This document shows, piece by piece, positions 14,663 to 24,324 of a stretch of DNA of 54,173 nucleotides. The notes under the pieces were generated by a model. The model did no database searches, was not told the DNA's origin, and worked only from the letters and a program-made list of their open reading frames with translations. The stretch comes from an uncultured Butyricimonas sp. (GTDB taxonomy: Bacteria; Bacteroidota; Bacteroidia; Bacteroidales; Marinifilaceae): positions 1 to 54,173 of the forward strand of contig CALUMT010000038.1 in assembly GCA_944321845.1 (NCBI GenBank), written 5' to 3'. Within the stretch, counting starts at the first letter, position 1. Each line of letters opens with the position of its first letter. A program made the translations under genes and the position numbers.

Positions 14663-16285
14663 TCATTCCACACCTATCACCCGGGGAAACTTTTTCCACA
14701 CGGGTGAATTGCGATACATAACCTCGCTACCCAGCGGAACGTAAAGCAAACAGGTCGAGAATATGGCCTCGTCAAAAGCAGTATCCACGCAAGCCGGCGA
14801 AACATCGGCCCAAACAGTCAGCTGTTGTAAAGGACAACCGGCAAAACAAGAAGATGCCAGATTCCACACCCCACGCCCCAAGGTCACGGTCGTCAACTGC
14901 CTGCAATCCTGAAAAGCCGCTTTAGGAATTTCCCGAATGGTTTCGCCCAGTACCACCTCTCGCAAAGCCGATTGAGCAAAAGCAGAAATTCCCAATTTGC
15001 TCACCGAAGCCGGCACATGCAACACGCCTATTGCCGCGGAAAGGAAGGCCCTCTCGGCTACCGTTTCGACACCATCGGGAATGGTATAGGTATCCACGTT
15101 CTTCCCCGCCGGATAACATAATAGCGTCTTTCCTAATTTATCCAGCAGCACACCATCCTTCGCAAGAAAATACCGGTTCAATTCCGATACCCGGAACTCC
15201 TTCAATTGCCCGCAACCAGTGGAGGCGGTATATACCTGCAAAGCATCCGGCAGCGTCAACACCTCCAGGGAGGTACAGCCCGAGAAGGCGTCCTCAATGA
15301 CCGTGGAACGGTTCGGCAACCTGATTTCCAACAGATTCCCGCAATCCTGAAACATCGCGTTACCCACGATATTCTCCTCCGTGTAATTAGAACTATAATA
15401 TGACATTCCCCCGGCAACAATAGCGGCATCCGACAAATCCAGTATCTGCAACTTTCCCGGGGTTTCCTTGCCTTCCACGTCCCGCCCCAGCATCTCCCGC
15501 AGGAAACGAATATCCGTTCCGTTCAATTCCCCGGTTACGGAAATTTCCGTCAAGGTATATTTCTCATCCTCTCCAATAACCTCGGACAAGGTGCCCGCTT
15601 CCGTTATCGACAAGGCATAATCCGTGAAGAAATGCACGGTATCAGCGACCGTTTCACCTCCGGTATTCGCGGCACAAGCCCAAACCCGGTAACGGGTAGA
15701 CAACGTCAACCCAGTCAATCGGACACGCATGGTACTGTCTCCCGTGACCTCGGCCGGAACGAAAGTCACCTCGTTTGATCCCTCCTCCTGATATTTGAAA
15801 CCAGAGTATGTCAAATCCACGCCTCCATCATCCAATAATTTACCCCGCACGACTGCCGAAGTAGGTCCTTTGCTCACCAACACGGTCTTATCGAGTAGAG
15901 GCGGCGAATTGGGTACTGTCCTGAAATGCCCAGTCTCAGTACGCAACACGTTGTAACCGTTGGAGATCTCCAGGTAATAATAATAATCCGTACCTGCAAC
16001 CAAGCTATCCAAATCCGCCCCGACAAGCCCTTCCATTCCGTCGGCGACAAGCCGGTTGGAAGAGATAAAGGAATCCGTCGTATCATAAAGGAAATAACTC
16101 TCGAATACCTTTCCACTCCCCTGCCAGGAAATCGTTCCCTCCACCCGGGCCGAAGTACGGGTAATATTCTTCGCCTCAGCCAACTGCAGGAGCGGAGGCA
16201 AAAAGTCCGGTTCCCGTTCATCCACGCAAGCAGACAAACCGGCCAGCCAACCAAACAATACCAGGTAAAATACAAACTCTCGCAT
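14663..16285 (-). CDS. BspA-like leucine-rich repeat lipoprotein with Ig/FN3-like domains
   Basis: 540 aa. Lipobox LSAC with Cys 20. Residues 35-225 hold two fibronectin-III-like units (TRTSARVEGTISWQGSG; TSAVVRGKLLDDGGVD; STRYRVWACAANTGG). From about 290 to 530 come LRR_5/BspA-type repeats (LEIRLPNRSTVIEDAFSGC, LEVLTLPDAL, YTIPDGVETVAERAF, VHVPASVSKLGISAF). Such proteins are surface adhesins or binding proteins. Last gene of the long leftward operon; ATG 16285 is 2 bases from the stop of the gene before. It meets the kinase gene tail to tail without any terminator. Confidence 0.85.
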   Translation of the reverse strand: MREFVFYLVLFGWLAGLSACVDEREPDFLPPLLQLAEAKNITRTSARVEGTISWQGSGKVFESYFLYDTTDSFISSNRLVADGMEGLVGADLDSLVAGTDYYYYLEISNGYNVLRTETGHFRTVPNSPPLLDKTVLVSKGPTSAVVRGKLLDDGGVDLTYSGFKYQEEGSNEVTFVPAEVTGDSTMRVRLTGLTLSTRYRVWACAANTGGETVADTVHFFTDYALSITEAGTLSEVIGEDEKYTLTEISVTGELNGTDIRFLREMLGRDVEGKETPGKLQILDLSDAAIVAGGMSYYSSNYTEENIVGNAMFQDCGNLLEIRLPNRSTVIEDAFSGCTSLEVLTLPDALQVYTASTGCGQLKEFRVSELNRYFLAKDGVLLDKLGKTLLCYPAGKNVDTYTIPDGVETVAERAFLSAAIGVLHVPASVSKLGISAFAQSALREVVLGETIREIPKAAFQDCRQLTTVTLGRGVWNLASSCFAGCPLQQLTVWADVSPACVDTAFDEAIFSTCLLYVPLGSEVMYRNSPVWKKFPRVIGVE

Positions 16286-16287
16286 AA

Positions 16288-17241
16288 CTAAAAACTAATA
16301 CCGACTCCCACGGAGGGCAACCAATAATCTCCTTTTATCGTCAAAATACCAGCAGTAAAAGCCATTCGCCGTACCTGCACGAGGCATCCCATTTCCACCG
16401 TCCAGCCTTTCACCGAGTAATCCTTATTCAACAACCGTACCCCATCCAATGTTTCCCACACGACTTTCCGCTCCCCGTAGCCGACACCCTCGTACAAATG
16501 CCATAACCCCACCAAGCGATGCACCCCCCCGGCGGTCAACGTCCATACTCCATAATCCACCTCCGGCTTATAATAGGGAACGAGATTCTCCCCTATCAAT
16601 AGCCCATTCTCATCACATTCTCCCATCGTGGAATAAGCCTTTAAATTAGTCTGCCCATGCACAAAAAAGCCATGACGCTTCATAAAACCCAACATCAAAC
16701 CGGGCAATTGCTCATGCTCCTGGATTCCCCATGTTGCCAACAAAAAATATTCTGTACCTCTGCCGGATTTCCTTATTCCAGGTACGTCAACCAGGTCCAC
16801 AAGCGGGGATTCGTTCGCCAATCCTCGAACACCACGGGGCCTGACCCTTGGGTAAGGACTCTCTTTCTCTGGATCTACTGGGGATTCCAATACCAATTCG
16901 TAAGTCAATCGGGACTCTAGCACGGACGGGAACTTATAATCCCGCAATACTCCCCATCGCGGATGCTTTATCGTCAATTTCATAGTCCCCCTTGGCAGGT
17001 ATAACCAAATCTCCCCCACCTCATCCCGACGCTCCACGATACCCAAGGGTGTCGAGAAAACAAAATCCTTATCTCCAACCACTTTCAGCAAAGCACAAGC
17101 CTCATCGTTCAAATCCCTCACGGGATTCACCCACGCCGTGATATCGTTCTGCAGCAAACGGAAGGAATGCACCTTGAATTCCTGCGCACAAACACAATGT
17201 CCCAGCAAACAAAACAATATGACAATAATCCTCCTATCCAT
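16288..17241 (-). CDS. Outer-membrane-type protein with PEGA-like N-terminal domain
   Basis: 317 aa from ATG 17241, whose first base is the last base of the preceding stop codon (TGATG), so translation is coupled. Signal peptide to about residue 20 (GHCVCA). Residues 20-120 carry the Bacteroidetes module seen in front of SUMF1-like and other surface proteins: FRLLQNDITAWVNPVRDLN, ALLKVV, EIWLYLPRGTMKLTIKHPRW, GVLRDYKFP. From about 160 the sequence alternates as in a small beta-barrel (LLATWGIQEH, MLGFMKRHGFFVHG, VGLWHLYEGVGYG) and ends in Phe, as outer-membrane barrels do. Function unknown. Confidence 0.75.
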   Translation of the reverse strand: MDRRIIVILFCLLGHCVCAQEFKVHSFRLLQNDITAWVNPVRDLNDEACALLKVVGDKDFVFSTPLGIVERRDEVGEIWLYLPRGTMKLTIKHPRWGVLRDYKFPSVLESRLTYELVLESPVDPEKESPYPRVRPRGVRGLANESPLVDLVDVPGIRKSGRGTEYFLLATWGIQEHEQLPGLMLGFMKRHGFFVHGQTNLKAYSTMGECDENGLLIGENLVPYYKPEVDYGVWTLTAGGVHRLVGLWHLYEGVGYGERKVVWETLDGVRLLNKDYSVKGWTVEMGCLVQVRRMAFTAGILTIKGDYWLPSVGVGISF

Positions 17242-18998
17242 CACTCCAAATTAAAACTACCGATATTAAATATTTCCTGCTCGGGAAGAGGCGTATGCTC
17301 GTCCAGCATTCTCGGTTGCCATGTTCTCACGTGGATCTTCGGGGCTGTCTGATCCCGGAAATCCCACAACAGAAACAAGTAACCCTCGTCAGAATACAAA
17401 TCCGATGCATACCGCTGTTTCACGGAAACCCCGTATATGCCCTCCTTCGTCGGATGGCGTTTTATCGTGAAATCCGTAAATTCCACGTCTATCGCCTTAT
17501 TCTTTTCAAAAATCTCCCGTAACCGGTCAAGATATTCCCGTTTCGTTCTCACGTTATAACGCACTTGCTTTGATGACAGATAATTATGTCCTACCGTCGT
17601 CTGCTTGACAACATTACCCACGATGATCAAAGCTTTCTCGCTAAACAACTGCTCCAGGAAATCGATATCCTTTGTTACATAGGACATCCGGAAATGTTCC
17701 ATATAATTCAATATCACCTGCCGATTCTTGGCGTCACCCTCTTGCAAGCCACCTTTCCATAAGCGAGCTGCTTCCTTGTAGAACGGATTATTCACGTTAA
17801 TCCTGGCCTGCTCCAAGCGGGGATATTCAGCCTTTTTTTTCTCCGGTTTCACCTGCGGCTCCACCACGTCTTTCTCAACAGGATACACCTGCGGCTCATG
17901 GACAGAAAACACTTGCGAAACAATCCTATCCATTCTGCTATCCCAAGCCACTTCCGCAAATGCAGTCCCGGCAATTTCCCTACCGTTTCCATCAAGCAAA
18001 ACAAAGACACTATCCCGCAGAGCCACGATACAATCATCCCGCCCTATAATCCGCTCGTATTTTAAATCATCCAACAATCTTCCCTCAAAATCAAAAATAC
18101 CCCACTTCCCTTTCAATTTCAAAGCAACTCGGTTATCCCCAAGGATTTCTCCATCTTCGTATATCGGGGGAATTACCTCCTCCCCCTTTTTATTCATCAA
18201 ACCCATTCCCCGGTCTGTCCAGAATATTGCCACACCATTCCGATAGGGAAACACATCCCGCACACTGGCCGGGAAATACATAACCACCTTCCCGTGCCGA
18301 TCCAAAGCTCCACAATATCCCTGCTGCAGATTCCGAAACAACAGGTATCCTTCCGAAAAAGCATTCTGAATCCGGCAATTCTGCATCGCCAAAGGAAAAC
18401 ACGTGTTGCCGTCCCTATCAATAACACGAAATACCAAACGGCCATTCACGTTAAGTTCCCCGACCAAAGCCAAACCTTCCGAGAAATCACAGGCATAATC
18501 ATAATTCGGGGCGATAACCATGTTCCCCCGGGTATCGACATAACCATATTTTCCGTTAGTCGTGTAGACCAAAGCCCGTCCCTCCTTGAAATTATGGGCA
18601 ACCGTTATCCGCTGTCCCAGGTAATTATCCAGTACACACACCTCATTCCCCTGCCTGTCCAGCACAACAAGGGGTTCTTCATACTCTTTCAGGCCAATCG
18701 TAACCTCATCAAAAAAATACCCTAATGCCCGATAAGTCGTCCCCGACAAACGCTTCACCTTTCCATCATAAGCGTACAGGTGCTTCCGATTCATCGTGTC
18801 AGCCAGCACGAAACGTCCATTCACGACAACCGACGGACGTCCCCCCAAGATATCATGACAAATCAATTCTCCGGCCTTACCCACAATACCCCACTGTTCC
18901 CCTCCTTCCAAGCGGAAAGGCAATCCATCCAAAAGAATCCGCTCCTGAGAGCATCCTATACACCCAAACAATATAAAACAATAAATTATAAATCTCAT
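17241..18998 (-). CDS. WG-repeat lipoprotein with NTF2-like C-terminal domain
   Basis: 585 aa. Lipoprotein signal with Cys 16 (CIGC). Residues 20-370 consist of WG/KWG-type repeats (QWGIVGKAGELI, KYGYVDTRGNMVIAPNYDYA, GYCGALDRHGKVV, KWGIFDFEGRLL), a beta-propeller-like surface module. A Pro/Glu/Lys linker (VHEPQVYPVEKDVVEPQVKP) leads to a C-terminal NTF2-like domain (about 430-570; MSYVTKDIDFLEQLFSE, YLFLLWDFRD). I know this pairing from Bacteroidales surface proteins next to kinases, but the function is not established. Starts 29 bases after the fimbrillin gene upstream and overlaps the next gene by one base. Confidence 0.8.
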   Translation of the reverse strand: MRFIIYCFILFGCIGCSQERILLDGLPFRLEGGEQWGIVGKAGELICHDILGGRPSVVVNGRFVLADTMNRKHLYAYDGKVKRLSGTTYRALGYFFDEVTIGLKEYEEPLVVLDRQGNEVCVLDNYLGQRITVAHNFKEGRALVYTTNGKYGYVDTRGNMVIAPNYDYACDFSEGLALVGELNVNGRLVFRVIDRDGNTCFPLAMQNCRIQNAFSEGYLLFRNLQQGYCGALDRHGKVVMYFPASVRDVFPYRNGVAIFWTDRGMGLMNKKGEEVIPPIYEDGEILGDNRVALKLKGKWGIFDFEGRLLDDLKYERIIGRDDCIVALRDSVFVLLDGNGREIAGTAFAEVAWDSRMDRIVSQVFSVHEPQVYPVEKDVVEPQVKPEKKKAEYPRLEQARINVNNPFYKEAARLWKGGLQEGDAKNRQVILNYMEHFRMSYVTKDIDFLEQLFSEKALIIVGNVVKQTTVGHNYLSSKQVRYNVRTKREYLDRLREIFEKNKAIDVEFTDFTIKRHPTKEGIYGVSVKQRYASDLYSDEGYLFLLWDFRDQTAPKIHVRTWQPRMLDEHTPLPEQEIFNIGSFNLE

Positions 18999-19027
18999 AT
19001 CTAACCGGACACTTAGTTACGTATCTA

Positions 19028-19897
19028 TTAATTCCAACCTTCGATATCCCCTCCTATCTCTATTTTTATCTGCTCCGGATTCTTGGACAAATAAGCCGTC
19101 ACCGTATGCTGCACTCCAGACTTAAACACAAAACGCATGTCGTAAATATACGAAATGCCACCAGCCACGACCTCCAGCAATGGCACCGTATAATCCAATC
19201 GCTGGGGCACCACGATTGCCGTGTACACTCTCTCCCCTTCCTTTCTCGCCTTAATGACATTCTCCGCTCCATAAGGATCTTTTGTCACCACCCCTGCCGT
19301 CAAATCTATTGTCGCCTTGGGAACCGTACTGTGTATTTTCACGATAGCATCCTCGGGAATCTCTCCCTCGTAATCCTCCGTGGGAACCAGACGAACCACC
19401 AAACGACTCATCCGATGGGCAAAAGTCAAACGGACCACACCATCCTCCATCCCGACACCTTCCTTTCCGGCCCATAAAAAATCACTTGCCTCGTATCCAC
19501 CCAATTCTTCCCCCTCTCCTTCCGTGGACTGGTCAAGAGCCACGCTAAACGGGATATCCGTCACGTTATTCATCTCTTCCAGGTAAGGATAGTAACCGAC
19601 AACATCAAACACTCCTTCTTCCCAGAAAATCAGCTTCCCAGTAGTCCATGTATCATTCTCGTAAACTATCGGTTCGTTATTCACGAAATTCCCAGACACT
19701 TCCCAGGGATATTCCTGTTTCCTCATGTATATCCCCACCCGATCCCCGGACTCAAAAGCAGTAGCCGTCACTCGGGATTGAGCCGGATGAACTACATCAA
19801 ATCGTAACAGACGCTCATCATTCCATTCCTTTTCCGCACAACCTCCTGCAAACAGGAAAAGCAATATACCCGTACAAACCGTTCCAAGTTTCACCAT
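19028..19897 (-). CDS. Fimbrillin family lipoprotein (Mfa-like), copy 3
   Basis: 289 aa. Lipobox FAGGC (Cys 20). The domain has the order of the Mfa-like fimbrillin family: SRVTATAFESGDRVGIYM, VVGYYPYL, the motif GGYEASDFLWAGKEGV, LTFAHRMSRLVVRL, TIDLTAGVV, YTAIVVPQ and a C-terminal VQHTVTAYL. It is clearly a paralogue of the copy at 23425-24309 (same length and motifs up to KIEIGGDIEGWN against the counterpart KIEIGGEIENWD). The gene sits 20 bases behind the second M64 fusion gene and is cotranscribed. Likely a structural or anchoring subunit of a surface filament. Confidence 0.85.
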   Translation of the reverse strand: MVKLGTVCTGILLFLFAGGCAEKEWNDERLLRFDVVHPAQSRVTATAFESGDRVGIYMRKQEYPWEVSGNFVNNEPIVYENDTWTTGKLIFWEEGVFDVVGYYPYLEEMNNVTDIPFSVALDQSTEGEGEELGGYEASDFLWAGKEGVGMEDGVVRLTFAHRMSRLVVRLVPTEDYEGEIPEDAIVKIHSTVPKATIDLTAGVVTKDPYGAENVIKARKEGERVYTAIVVPQRLDYTVPLLEVVAGGISYIYDMRFVFKSGVQHTVTAYLSKNPEQIKIEIGGDIEGWN

Positions 19898-19917
19898 TGA
19901 CTAACCTCCTTTCATTT

Positions 19918-22900
19918 TCATATTCTTGGTTTTCCCTTATGCACACGAGGGGGAACATGCTGCCCGATATGCCCATTCCTCTGCTGGGTTGAACGACTCA
20001 CCCGAGAGGTTTGCTGCCGATCCTTCTCCGCAAATTTCTCGAATGAATAAGTTTCCCCGGCATATTCCATAATACGTTTCACAATCGCTTCCCGGCTTAT
20101 CGCGTTAAAATAAGGGCTTGAGTCGCTCATGCAACTATTGGGTTCCGAACGATATACCCCACGCAAGTGCCCCAGGGCCCCCTCGTATATATCCACAAAC
20201 ATGTAATAACGGCTATCCTGCAACATATGAGCCCACGGTACCTCATGCATCTTCCCGGTCAGGGAAACATTCGCGTACCACCCCAAGCCCTGCAAATGCC
20301 GAATCTCATTCACGTGCGGGCAACAGGAACAGGAACAATACTCAATAAAACTATTATGATAATAATCCTCATCTGCCAATTTCCCGAAAGCATGACCTCC
20401 GGCTTCGTGCTGAACTGTAGTTTTAGCTTCGTTTGCATTCATCTGAAAATCTAAAGGACAAAATGCTATTGCAGAGCCATCCTCCCATAATTCCGTATGC
20501 CCTCCATATTCCAAGGTATTAGGAACTAAAACAATTAAGGTACGATTCAAGTTATCCCTTCCCACCGCAGGAATATCAGCCACATAATCAAATAAAACAT
20601 CCGGATTACAATACAATCCCTTATCCTGCACGTATCTTGTTCCAAACTTTGTAACAATCACTGTATTTTCAGCCCCAATCCCATCTTCAGGGGAAACAGC
20701 TATACGTGTATACACGTCAAAATAGTCCCGATAAGTACAATAAGGTTCCAATTCGAAAAATGACTCCATTTGCAATTTCATTATTTGGAGATACTCCCCT
20801 TGTGCAATCTTTCCCGCCGCAAACCCATCACCAATAAACACTACTTTCACACCATTACCAACACTATGATTTTGTAAAGAGATTATCTCATCTTCCGCAT
20901 AATCATACCCATACTGACTCACTTGACATGTTACCGTATAATCCGTACCTTTTAAACCAAACACAATTTTCCCCTCTCGATTTTCCCATTGCGCTGATTT
21001 TTCTACGGTTAATATAATTTCTTCTTTTCCTGTGCCACTCGTTTTGGATAATGAACACCACGAAGGGGATTCTCTCACTTCCCAATCACCTTCTCCCCGA
21101 ACAACTAACGAACGCTCACAGCCATTATACAGAGTTTCCACCTCTAATGGCTGACACTCTAATTCTCTATGAGCTGTTATCCGGGGAAACTCATTCCAAC
21201 CAGAAGCAATCCGATACTGTTCAATAGCCGATTCAGGGACTTCAAGTACTACTTGATCTTTCGGAACATCAGCAAAACCTCCCGCTAATAAGATTGGAGG
21301 AACGAGACTTTTGCACACGATACGATTTAGATAATGACACCCAGAGAAAGCGCCATCCGTATTATCAAATCCAGAAACAATACTCTCTAATTTTTCGGGA
21401 AGAATTAGTTCCTGGATTTTAGTCAAAATAAAAGCAGCTTTCCCTATTGTTCTTACATTATCAGGAATCTCTAATGTCCCAGACAATTTTTCATTAAATC
21501 CAAATGCGTATTCCCCGATTGATTCTAGCTTTTCCGGCAACACTAATACTCCCGAAAAGGTGTTATTATAAAATGCCCGTGTAGATATGACAGTCAAATC
21601 TTTAGGTAATTTCAATTCCCCCTTAAAATGATTTGAAGAAAAAGCATCGATCCCAATATTTAAAATACCGTCATGTAATATTAAACGTCCATCAAATCCA
21701 CACACAGAAAAGGTAGAATTCCCAATACTTGTAACCCCCTGGGGGATTTTCAAATCTCCTGTTAATTTTAAACATTGAAAGAAAGCATATTCCCCAATAA
21801 AAGTTAAACTTTCAGGCAAGATCAAAGAACCATATAAATATGAGTTAAAACCAAACGCAAAATTCCCTATATATTTTAATCTACTCGGCAATTTTAATTC
21901 CGAGATAAAACCAGTACTCTGAAATGCACCACTTCCAATATACTCTAATGTAGAAGGTAATGATAATCTTCCATTCAAAGAACTACAATCTAAGAAAACA
22001 TTATCTTGAATATCCGTTACTCCTTCTGGGATTATCAAAGAGCCTGTTAATCCGCAAGAACTAAACGCCTGCACCCCAATCTCCTTCAATTGTATCGGTA
22101 ATTCGACATACCGTAATGATTTCATAGACAGAAATGCATTTGACGGAATCTTATCCTCTTTGTACTCAAAACTTAAATCATCAAATTGGCCCCATCGTGG
22201 TAAAACAATTTTAAGTTCCTTCATATTCAATGCTTCTAATTTCTGCATCGAATCCCGAATAAGGTAGAAATTATCAGCACTTATTTCACCGATCAATTTT
22301 AAATTTTTTATTTCCTTCGGATTATCACTTGCTTCGGAAATACACTTCCATAATTCTCCTGCCCTCGATTCCACGATAAGGTATTCCTTCGCCGTGGCAT
22401 TATGCGACACCGGGTCATTTTCCCAAGCAGTAATGGATTCTCCCACGATGGAAAACTCGTACTCACCTGTCGCCTCTTTCTTATTCACCTGTATCGTGAA
22501 ATTATGCATTTTTGAGCCCATATAGGTAAAAGCCTCATCCTTCCGGAAAGAATAAACCGTACCATCCACCGTCAAACGGAATAACTCCAAACCAGCCTCC
22601 ACCGTCTGCGGAACAACAATCGCCCAAAACTCCCCAGCTCGTTCAAAAGGGATAATACCGGACGAGGAAATCTCCCCGCGAGCAGCAACTGCCCCCGTGT
22701 TCAGGTCTATAGAAGCTCCCCAACGGGTATTCATCACCAGCACCTGTTTCTTCACCTCCTGCCATTCATTCTCCGCAAATCCATCCCCTTCCATTAAACG
22801 AACCCGAACGGCACTCATCCGATGACGGAATGCCAAACGGATCACCCGCTCCGTCGGGGCGACCTTCTCCGCTTTTGCCCACAGGAAATCGCTCGCCTCG

Positions 22901-23346
22901 TATCCTCCCATCCGACCGTTCTCGGCTTCTCTCGATTGGTCTTTCTGCACCTCGAACGCGTAGGCATCAATGCTCTCCGGATGGGCATAAGGGTAATAGC
23001 CATAAATATCTATGGGCGTATTCTTGTCCTTCCAGTAAATATCATAGGCCCCGTTCCAACGGTTGGCCGCCTCATCATAGGTAAAACGTACATTGGAGGC
23101 ACGAATTCCATCCAATTGTAATTCCCCGGGATTCTCCCCTTCATAATCCACGATATACACTCCCATCACGTCCTCGTCACAGAAACCCTCGTCATTTACT
23201 CGAGACACCATCTCCTGCTCGATACCACCCGATAAGGTAATCGCGAGCTTCTCGCTATCCTCAAATCCACTTAAATCATCCTTCTGACACCCGTAAAACC
23301 AGCATATCCCGACAAATAAAAATATAGTGTACCTTATCCACTTCAT
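19918..23346 (-). CDS. Fimbrillin-LRR-BACON-M64 peptidase fusion lipoprotein, copy 2
   Basis: 1142 aa. Lipobox FYGC (Cys 20). Domains in order: Mfa-like fimbrillin (about 35-315; GGYEASDFLWAKAEKVAPT, LAFRHRMSAVRVRL, WAIVVPQT); BspA/LRR_5 repeats (about 395-675); BACON-like Ig domain (about 727-815; GDWEVRESPSWCSLSKTSG); M64 peptidase (about 820-1100) with HEAGGHAFGKLADE near residue 979, RAVYRSEPNSCM-like ending and the tail motif PPRVHKGKP. The zinc motif reads HExxxH, not HExxH. M64 is the family of Clostridium ramosum IgA proteinase. The LRR section is far more AT-rich than both ends of the same gene (28% against 57% GC in sample lines counted by hand), suggesting domain exchange. Confidence 0.85.
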   Translation of the reverse strand: MKWIRYTIFLFVGICWFYGCQKDDLSGFEDSEKLAITLSGGIEQEMVSRVNDEGFCDEDVMGVYIVDYEGENPGELQLDGIRASNVRFTYDEAANRWNGAYDIYWKDKNTPIDIYGYYPYAHPESIDAYAFEVQKDQSREAENGRMGGYEASDFLWAKAEKVAPTERVIRLAFRHRMSAVRVRLMEGDGFAENEWQEVKKQVLVMNTRWGASIDLNTGAVAARGEISSSGIIPFERAGEFWAIVVPQTVEAGLELFRLTVDGTVYSFRKDEAFTYMGSKMHNFTIQVNKKEATGEYEFSIVGESITAWENDPVSHNATAKEYLIVESRAGELWKCISEASDNPKEIKNLKLIGEISADNFYLIRDSMQKLEALNMKELKIVLPRWGQFDDLSFEYKEDKIPSNAFLSMKSLRYVELPIQLKEIGVQAFSSCGLTGSLIIPEGVTDIQDNVFLDCSSLNGRLSLPSTLEYIGSGAFQSTGFISELKLPSRLKYIGNFAFGFNSYLYGSLILPESLTFIGEYAFFQCLKLTGDLKIPQGVTSIGNSTFSVCGFDGRLILHDGILNIGIDAFSSNHFKGELKLPKDLTVISTRAFYNNTFSGVLVLPEKLESIGEYAFGFNEKLSGTLEIPDNVRTIGKAAFILTKIQELILPEKLESIVSGFDNTDGAFSGCHYLNRIVCKSLVPPILLAGGFADVPKDQVVLEVPESAIEQYRIASGWNEFPRITAHRELECQPLEVETLYNGCERSLVVRGEGDWEVRESPSWCSLSKTSGTGKEEIILTVEKSAQWENREGKIVFGLKGTDYTVTCQVSQYGYDYAEDEIISLQNHSVGNGVKVVFIGDGFAAGKIAQGEYLQIMKLQMESFFELEPYCTYRDYFDVYTRIAVSPEDGIGAENTVIVTKFGTRYVQDKGLYCNPDVLFDYVADIPAVGRDNLNRTLIVLVPNTLEYGGHTELWEDGSAIAFCPLDFQMNANEAKTTVQHEAGGHAFGKLADEDYYHNSFIEYCSCSCCPHVNEIRHLQGLGWYANVSLTGKMHEVPWAHMLQDSRYYMFVDIYEGALGHLRGVYRSEPNSCMSDSSPYFNAISREAIVKRIMEYAGETYSFEKFAEKDRQQTSRVSRSTQQRNGHIGQHVPPRVHKGKPRI

Positions 23347-23379
23347 AACCTAAAAATTAAGTCATATACAACCATTTGA

Positions 23380-23387
23380 CAAAGATA
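23380..23387 (-). promoter_or_regulatory. Possible internal -7 element
   Basis: TATCTTTG on the minus strand in the 78-base gap before the second M64 fusion gene, 33 bases ahead of its ATG. No matching -33 element is present. The gap is the longest within the operon, so a weak internal promoter is possible. Confidence 0.35.
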
Positions 23388-23424
23388 CACTATATTTTTC
23401 GCTTAACCATCCAAAAATCAGGAT

Positions 23425-24309
23425 TTAATCCCAATTTTCAATTTCCCCACCAATTTCAATCTTTACCTGGTCCGGATTTTTAGCCAATGTTACGGTCATC
23501 GTGTGCTGTATTCCGGGTTTAAACACGAATTTTCGTTCCACCATATACGAAACCCCCTGTACCACAATCTCCACTAGCGGGACTTGATTCATCAAGCGCT
23601 GCGGGACCACGATAGCCGTGTAATACCCTCGCTCTACCCGTTTCGCCTCAATGGTTTTGGTCGCCGCATAATTATCCTTGGTCACCAATCCCACGCTCAA
23701 GTCAATCGTGGCATCAGGAACCGTGTTATGCACTAGCACCCGGGCATCATCCGGAATATCTCCCTCGTAATCTTCACCAGGGACCAACCGTACAATTAAT
23801 TTACTCATCCGATGACGGAAAGACAACCTCACCGGCTCCATACTGGCCTCCACCCCCCGGGTATTTGCCCACAGGAAATCACTGGCCTCATACCCGTCCA
23901 TTCCCATTCCCTCCTCCACGGCATTTTGGTTCAAGGACACGGAAAAAGGATAATCGTCCACCACCCGCATATCATCATCGTAAGGATAATAGGCATACAC
24001 GTCAAAACGCCCCGCATCCCAAAACAAGTCTCGTTCCGCGTTCCACGCCGAACCGTCAAACTCCAGCAACTCGTTATTCAGACTATTACCGGAAGCCTCC
24101 AACGGCTCTCCCTCCACGTTCATAAACACCCCAATCCGGTCTTCCTGCTCGAAAGCGGAGGCCGTTACCCGGGACATACCCGGGTACTCAGCCATAAACC
24201 GTATCGGCAATTGGGTTTCCTGTTGTTTTTCCTCGAAAGATTCACATCCGGCCAACAACAGGAGGATCATCGCTATATAGTTAAAATTCCATCGTTTCAT
24301 CTTTTTCAT
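23425..24309 (-). CDS. Fimbrillin family lipoprotein (Mfa-like), copy 2
   Basis: 294 aa from ATG 24309 (MKKMKRWNF); an open frame reaches a TTG at 24324 touching the previous stop, and ATG 24300 is also possible. Lipobox LLAGC. Same family and layout as the 289-aa copy: SRVTASAFEQEDRIGVFM, YAYYPYDDD, DGYEASDFLWANTRGV, LSFRHRMSKLIVRLV, ATIDLSVGLV, YTAIVVPQRL, IQHTMTVTLAKNPDQV. It lies 15 bases after the first M64 fusion gene. Together with that gene it forms a unit that has been duplicated in tandem within this operon. Confidence 0.85.
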   Translation of the reverse strand: MKKMKRWNFNYIAMILLLLAGCESFEEKQQETQLPIRFMAEYPGMSRVTASAFEQEDRIGVFMNVEGEPLEASGNSLNNELLEFDGSAWNAERDLFWDAGRFDVYAYYPYDDDMRVVDDYPFSVSLNQNAVEEGMGMDGYEASDFLWANTRGVEASMEPVRLSFRHRMSKLIVRLVPGEDYEGDIPDDARVLVHNTVPDATIDLSVGLVTKDNYAATKTIEAKRVERGYYTAIVVPQRLMNQVPLVEIVVQGVSYMVERKFVFKPGIQHTMTVTLAKNPDQVKIEIGGEIENWD

Positions 24310-24324
24310 TTTTTTATCCGACAA

